Shown: piece by piece, positions 62,040-64,000 of the stretch
Layout: each line of letters opens with the position of its first letter
Position numbering within the stretch: the stretch's first letter is position 1
DNA from: Nitrospirota bacterium
GTDB lineage: Bacteria > Nitrospirota > Nitrospiria > Nitrospirales > Nitrospiraceae
DNA length: 64,000 nucleotides
Reading direction: 5' to 3'
Assembly: GCA_030684575.1 (NCBI GenBank)
Contig: JAUXVD010000003.1
Span: forward strand, 248,001 to 312,000
The notes under the pieces: model-generated
Database searches by the model: none
What the model saw: only the letters and a program-made list of their open reading frames with translations
Told to the model about the DNA's origin: nothing
Made by a program: the position numbers and the translations under genes

Positions 62040-62983
62040 TGAAGCAACAGGATCGATCTGTGAGTACGATTGTGCTGGCGACGGATTTTCTGAGACCGGC
62101 CCAACGAGCCTTCGCGTATGCCATTGCGCTGGCGAAGGCGCTGCGCTGTCGCCTGGCGATCCTCCATGTCATCAAAGGGGTGGCGGATGCGCAATTGCCG
62201 CACCCTCATGAAGGCTGCAATCTACAGTCGATGAAGACCGCGGCGCTCTTGGAATTAGGACGCCTCGTCCGTTTGGCACAGGACGCCGGAGTCCGAGCCG
62301 AGCCGTTCCTGCGAGTGGGTCACCCGGCGACCTGTATTCGGGACAGGCTATTGGCCGAGCCTCTCTCGCTCATTGTCATGGGCACACATGGACGAACCGG
62401 CTGGGACCGGCTGGAACTCGGGAGCACGGCAGAATCCGTGATCCGGGAGACGCCTTGCCCTGTGATGGCTGTTCGAGAACTGGTGGCCGGAGATGCAGTG
62501 CGAGGGCCGACACATGTCCGGCTGAAGCGCATTCTTGTTGCCACGGACTTTTCCGTCTGTGCTCAAGCGGCTGTTCGCTACGCGGCGATGCTGGCCCGAC
62601 AGCTTAAAAGCGAGCTGATGGTCCTCCATGTCGTCGAGGCCTTAGATCGGAGACCGGATTTCGGTCGCTCCGGTGCCAGGAATGCAGTCGAGATAAGTGT
62701 GGGGCAGGCACGAAGCCAGCGTCGGTTAGACCGGGCCCTGTCCCTTCTGAAAACAGACGGCGTGAGGACTGAGGGGCGTTGCGTGACAGGCGTCCCGATC
62801 GACATTATTTTAGCCATGGCTGGAGAATGGACTACCGATGCGATTGTTGTCGGGACGCAGGGGCGGCGCGGGCTGCGCCGACTGATGCTGGGTAGTTTGG
62901 CTGAACAGGTGGTCAGACGCGCGGGCTGTCCGGTGCTCGTCGTGAATCCGTCGGCAGACATGTCCGGTTGTGAAAGGGATTGA
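62036..62983 (+). CDS. Tandem universal stress protein (UspA x2)
   Basis: A 315-residue protein with two UspA domains: the first (about 8-143) has STIVLATDFLRPAQRAFAYA and IVMGTHGRTGWDRLELGSTA, the second (about 160-310) has RILVATDFSVCAQAAVRYAA and IVVGTQGRRGLRRLMLGSLA. Both keep the G-2X-G-9X-G(S/T) ATP-binding pattern at the end. Such proteins are induced by starvation and stress. It overlaps the truncated antiporter frame by ATGA. Confidence 0.93.
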   Translation: MMKQQDRSVSTIVLATDFLRPAQRAFAYAIALAKALRCRLAILHVIKGVADAQLPHPHEGCNLQSMKTAALLELGRLVRLAQDAGVRAEPFLRVGHPATCIRDRLLAEPLSLIVMGTHGRTGWDRLELGSTAESVIRETPCPVMAVRELVAGDAVRGPTHVRLKRILVATDFSVCAQAAVRYAAMLARQLKSELMVLHVVEALDRRPDFGRSGARNAVEISVGQARSQRRLDRALSLLKTDGVRTEGRCVTGVPIDIILAMAGEWTTDAIVVGTQGRRGLRRLMLGSLAEQVVRRAGCPVLVVNPSADMSGCERD

Positions 62984-63046
62984 GTGGCGAAGTTTCGTGA
63001 GTCCACCCAGGTCATGATTTGCGTGACGAAGGAGCGCGGGGGGTAA

Positions 63047-63169
63047 TTGCTGGAGCAGATCAGTAAGGTCGTGACGCATCACGGCCTGCCGATCCATCCC
63101 GTGCTGAGTGCGAAGGTTGCACGGCATGCGCCGTGCTCGGTGCTCATGGTGAGACCAACTCGCCGCTGA
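63047..63169 (+). pseudogene. Decayed C-terminus of a universal stress protein
   Basis: An open frame without ATG; its last 22 codons read VLSAKVARHAPCSVLMVRPT before the stop, which matches the end of UspA domains (VARHAPCSVLVVR). The preceding part has no UspA core. It is most likely the leftover of a second usp gene or a duplicate of the neighbouring one. Confidence 0.5.
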
Positions 63170-63183
63170 AGGAGGAGGACAGG

Positions 63184-64000
63184 ATGGTTTGGTTTGAAGG
63201 GCTCGTGCCGTGGGCGATCTTTCTGTTGAGCGCGGCGGTGATCGTCTATGCCGGAGCAAAACTATCTCGCTATGGCGATCAGATCGCCACCCTCACCGGT
63301 CTGGGTGGGCTGTGGATTGGCGTCGTGCTGATGGCGGGAGCGACCTCGCTCCCGGAAATCTTCACCGACGTCAGCGCCGCATTGATGGACGCGCCGGATC
63401 TCGCCGCAGGCGATTTATTCGGCAGCAACATGGCCAATATGCTCATCCTGGGCATTATCGACCTCATGCATCGACAGAAACGTGTCTGGCAGCAGGCCGC
63501 GTTCGAGCATGCCTTGAGTGCCGGCTTAGCCATCTTTCTCACCGGGCTTGCCGCGTTTTTCGTCCTCTATGGATCGGACGTCAAACATGGCGGTGTTGCG
63601 CTCGGGAGCATGATCTTGCTGCTCTTCTACATCTTCGGCATGCGGCTGGTGTTCAGGCAGGAAAGCAGCAAGTGGCGGAAACAGGAACAGGAGAAAGTCG
63701 TGGAAGGGCAGAGAGCGGATGAGCGCACTCAACCGAACATGCGTGATGGCCTCAGGCAGGCTTCCTTTCGATTTGCCATGGCAGCGCTGGCGCTGCTCGT
63801 GGCGGCGCCGTTTCTAGCCGGTTCGGCCAGCGAGATCGCGAAGCAGTCCGGGGTGACGACGACCTTCATCGGCACCTCGCTCGTGGGCATTGCCACGTCT
63901 TTGCCGGAGCTGGTCACGGCGACGGCTGCGGTTCGGCTCGGGGCATTCGACCTTGCGGTGGGGAATTTGTTCGGGAGCAATGCCTTCAACATGGCGGCGT
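63184..64000 (+). CDS. Sodium/calcium exchanger family protein, C-terminus beyond window
   Basis: A CaCA-superfamily cation antiporter (272 codons seen), starting ATG 63184 with GGAGGAGG upstream. Two alpha-repeats are visible: GVVLMAGATSLPEIFTDVSA with LFGSNMANMLILGIIDLM, and IGTSLVGIATSLPELVTATA with VGNLFGSNAFNMAA at the edge. Eight or so membrane segments; a hydrophilic loop (SKWRKQEQEKVVEGQRADER) lies in the middle. Expected to exchange Ca2+ or a similar cation for Na+ or H+; ion choice unknown. Confidence 0.9.
   Translation, partial: MVWFEGLVPWAIFLLSAAVIVYAGAKLSRYGDQIATLTGLGGLWIGVVLMAGATSLPEIFTDVSAALMDAPDLAAGDLFGSNMANMLILGIIDLMHRQKRVWQQAAFEHALSAGLAIFLTGLAAFFVLYGSDVKHGGVALGSMILLLFYIFGMRLVFRQESSKWRKQEQEKVVEGQRADERTQPNMRDGLRQASFRFAMAALALLVAAPFLAGSASEIAKQSGVTTTFIGTSLVGIATSLPELVTATAAVRLGAFDLAVGNLFGSNAFNMAA

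Noticed and set aside
1-64000. CRISPR arrays, insertion sequences, prophage, tRNA or rRNA genes
   Set aside because: No regularly spaced direct repeats, transposase or integrase motifs, or rRNA/tRNA-like segments were seen on reading through; a covariance-model search was not possible.

Overview
The window looks like a chromosomal segment of a Nitrospira-type bacterium (phylum Nitrospirota). This is an inference from gene content: moderately high GC, a large trehalose and alpha-glucan gene set, many small YtxH and membrane proteins, and a bidirectional group 3b-type [NiFe] hydrogenase of the kind reported from comammox Nitrospira. No ribosomal RNA, nitrification gene or other marker is present to settle the taxonomy. 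No complete insertion sequence, CRISPR array, tRNA or rRNA was seen.

Region 1 (1-10.6 kb): glgX (cut by the left edge) is translationally coupled to an MscS-type channel on the minus strand. Divergent from them are treZ, a second MscS channel, a zinc metallopeptidase coupled to an ATP-grasp ligase, then convergent glgB and a small HPF/RaiA-type ribosome factor.

Region 2 (10.7-19.8 kb): envelope and stress genes. They include a YihY-type membrane protein, three exported minus-strand proteins (an internally duplicated protein, a lipoprotein and a TPR protein), a PilZ-like protein, small YtxH and zinc-ribbon proteins, a decayed nucleotidyltransferase, a free-standing glycogen-binding (CBM48-like) protein overlapping a TetR regulator, and an OmpA-domain coiled-coil lipoprotein.

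Region 3 (19.9-39 kb): a tightly packed plus-strand run of glgC, treY, ytxH-like, glgE, maltokinase, GH15, DUF5752-like, treS, treT, GT2-type glycosyltransferase, a small channel-like protein and two lipoproteins, facing a minus-strand alpha-glucosidase. With treZ, glgB and glgX the window holds three trehalose routes (TreY/TreZ, TreS, TreT) plus the maltose-1-phosphate (GlgE) glucan route. glgA and glgP are not in the window. Four membrane proteins of the mechanosensitive-channel type lie among these genes, which suggests osmotic or storage turnover of alpha-glucan and compatible solutes.

Region 4 (39-47.9 kb): a peptidoglycan-binding lipoprotein, small membrane proteins, a SlyD-like FKBP, an exported cupredoxin-like protein with a clear terminator hairpin, a NarX/NarL-type two-component pair, phosphoenolpyruvate synthase, and gene-poor stretches.

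Region 5 (48-59.9 kb): a four-subunit group 3b-like [NiFe] hydrogenase (beta, gamma, small, large), its endopeptidase and hypA, hypF, hypC, hypD, hypE. hypB is missing, and a fused HAD-phosphatase/HerA-like ATPase of unknown role sits between hypF and hypC. This fusion is the least explained element of the window.

Region 6 (59.9-64 kb): a tiny membrane peptide, an MgtC/DUF4010 membrane protein, what appears to be an internally deleted CPA2-type cation:proton antiporter, a tandem universal stress protein followed by a decayed UspA tail, and a sodium/calcium-exchanger-family protein cut by the right edge.
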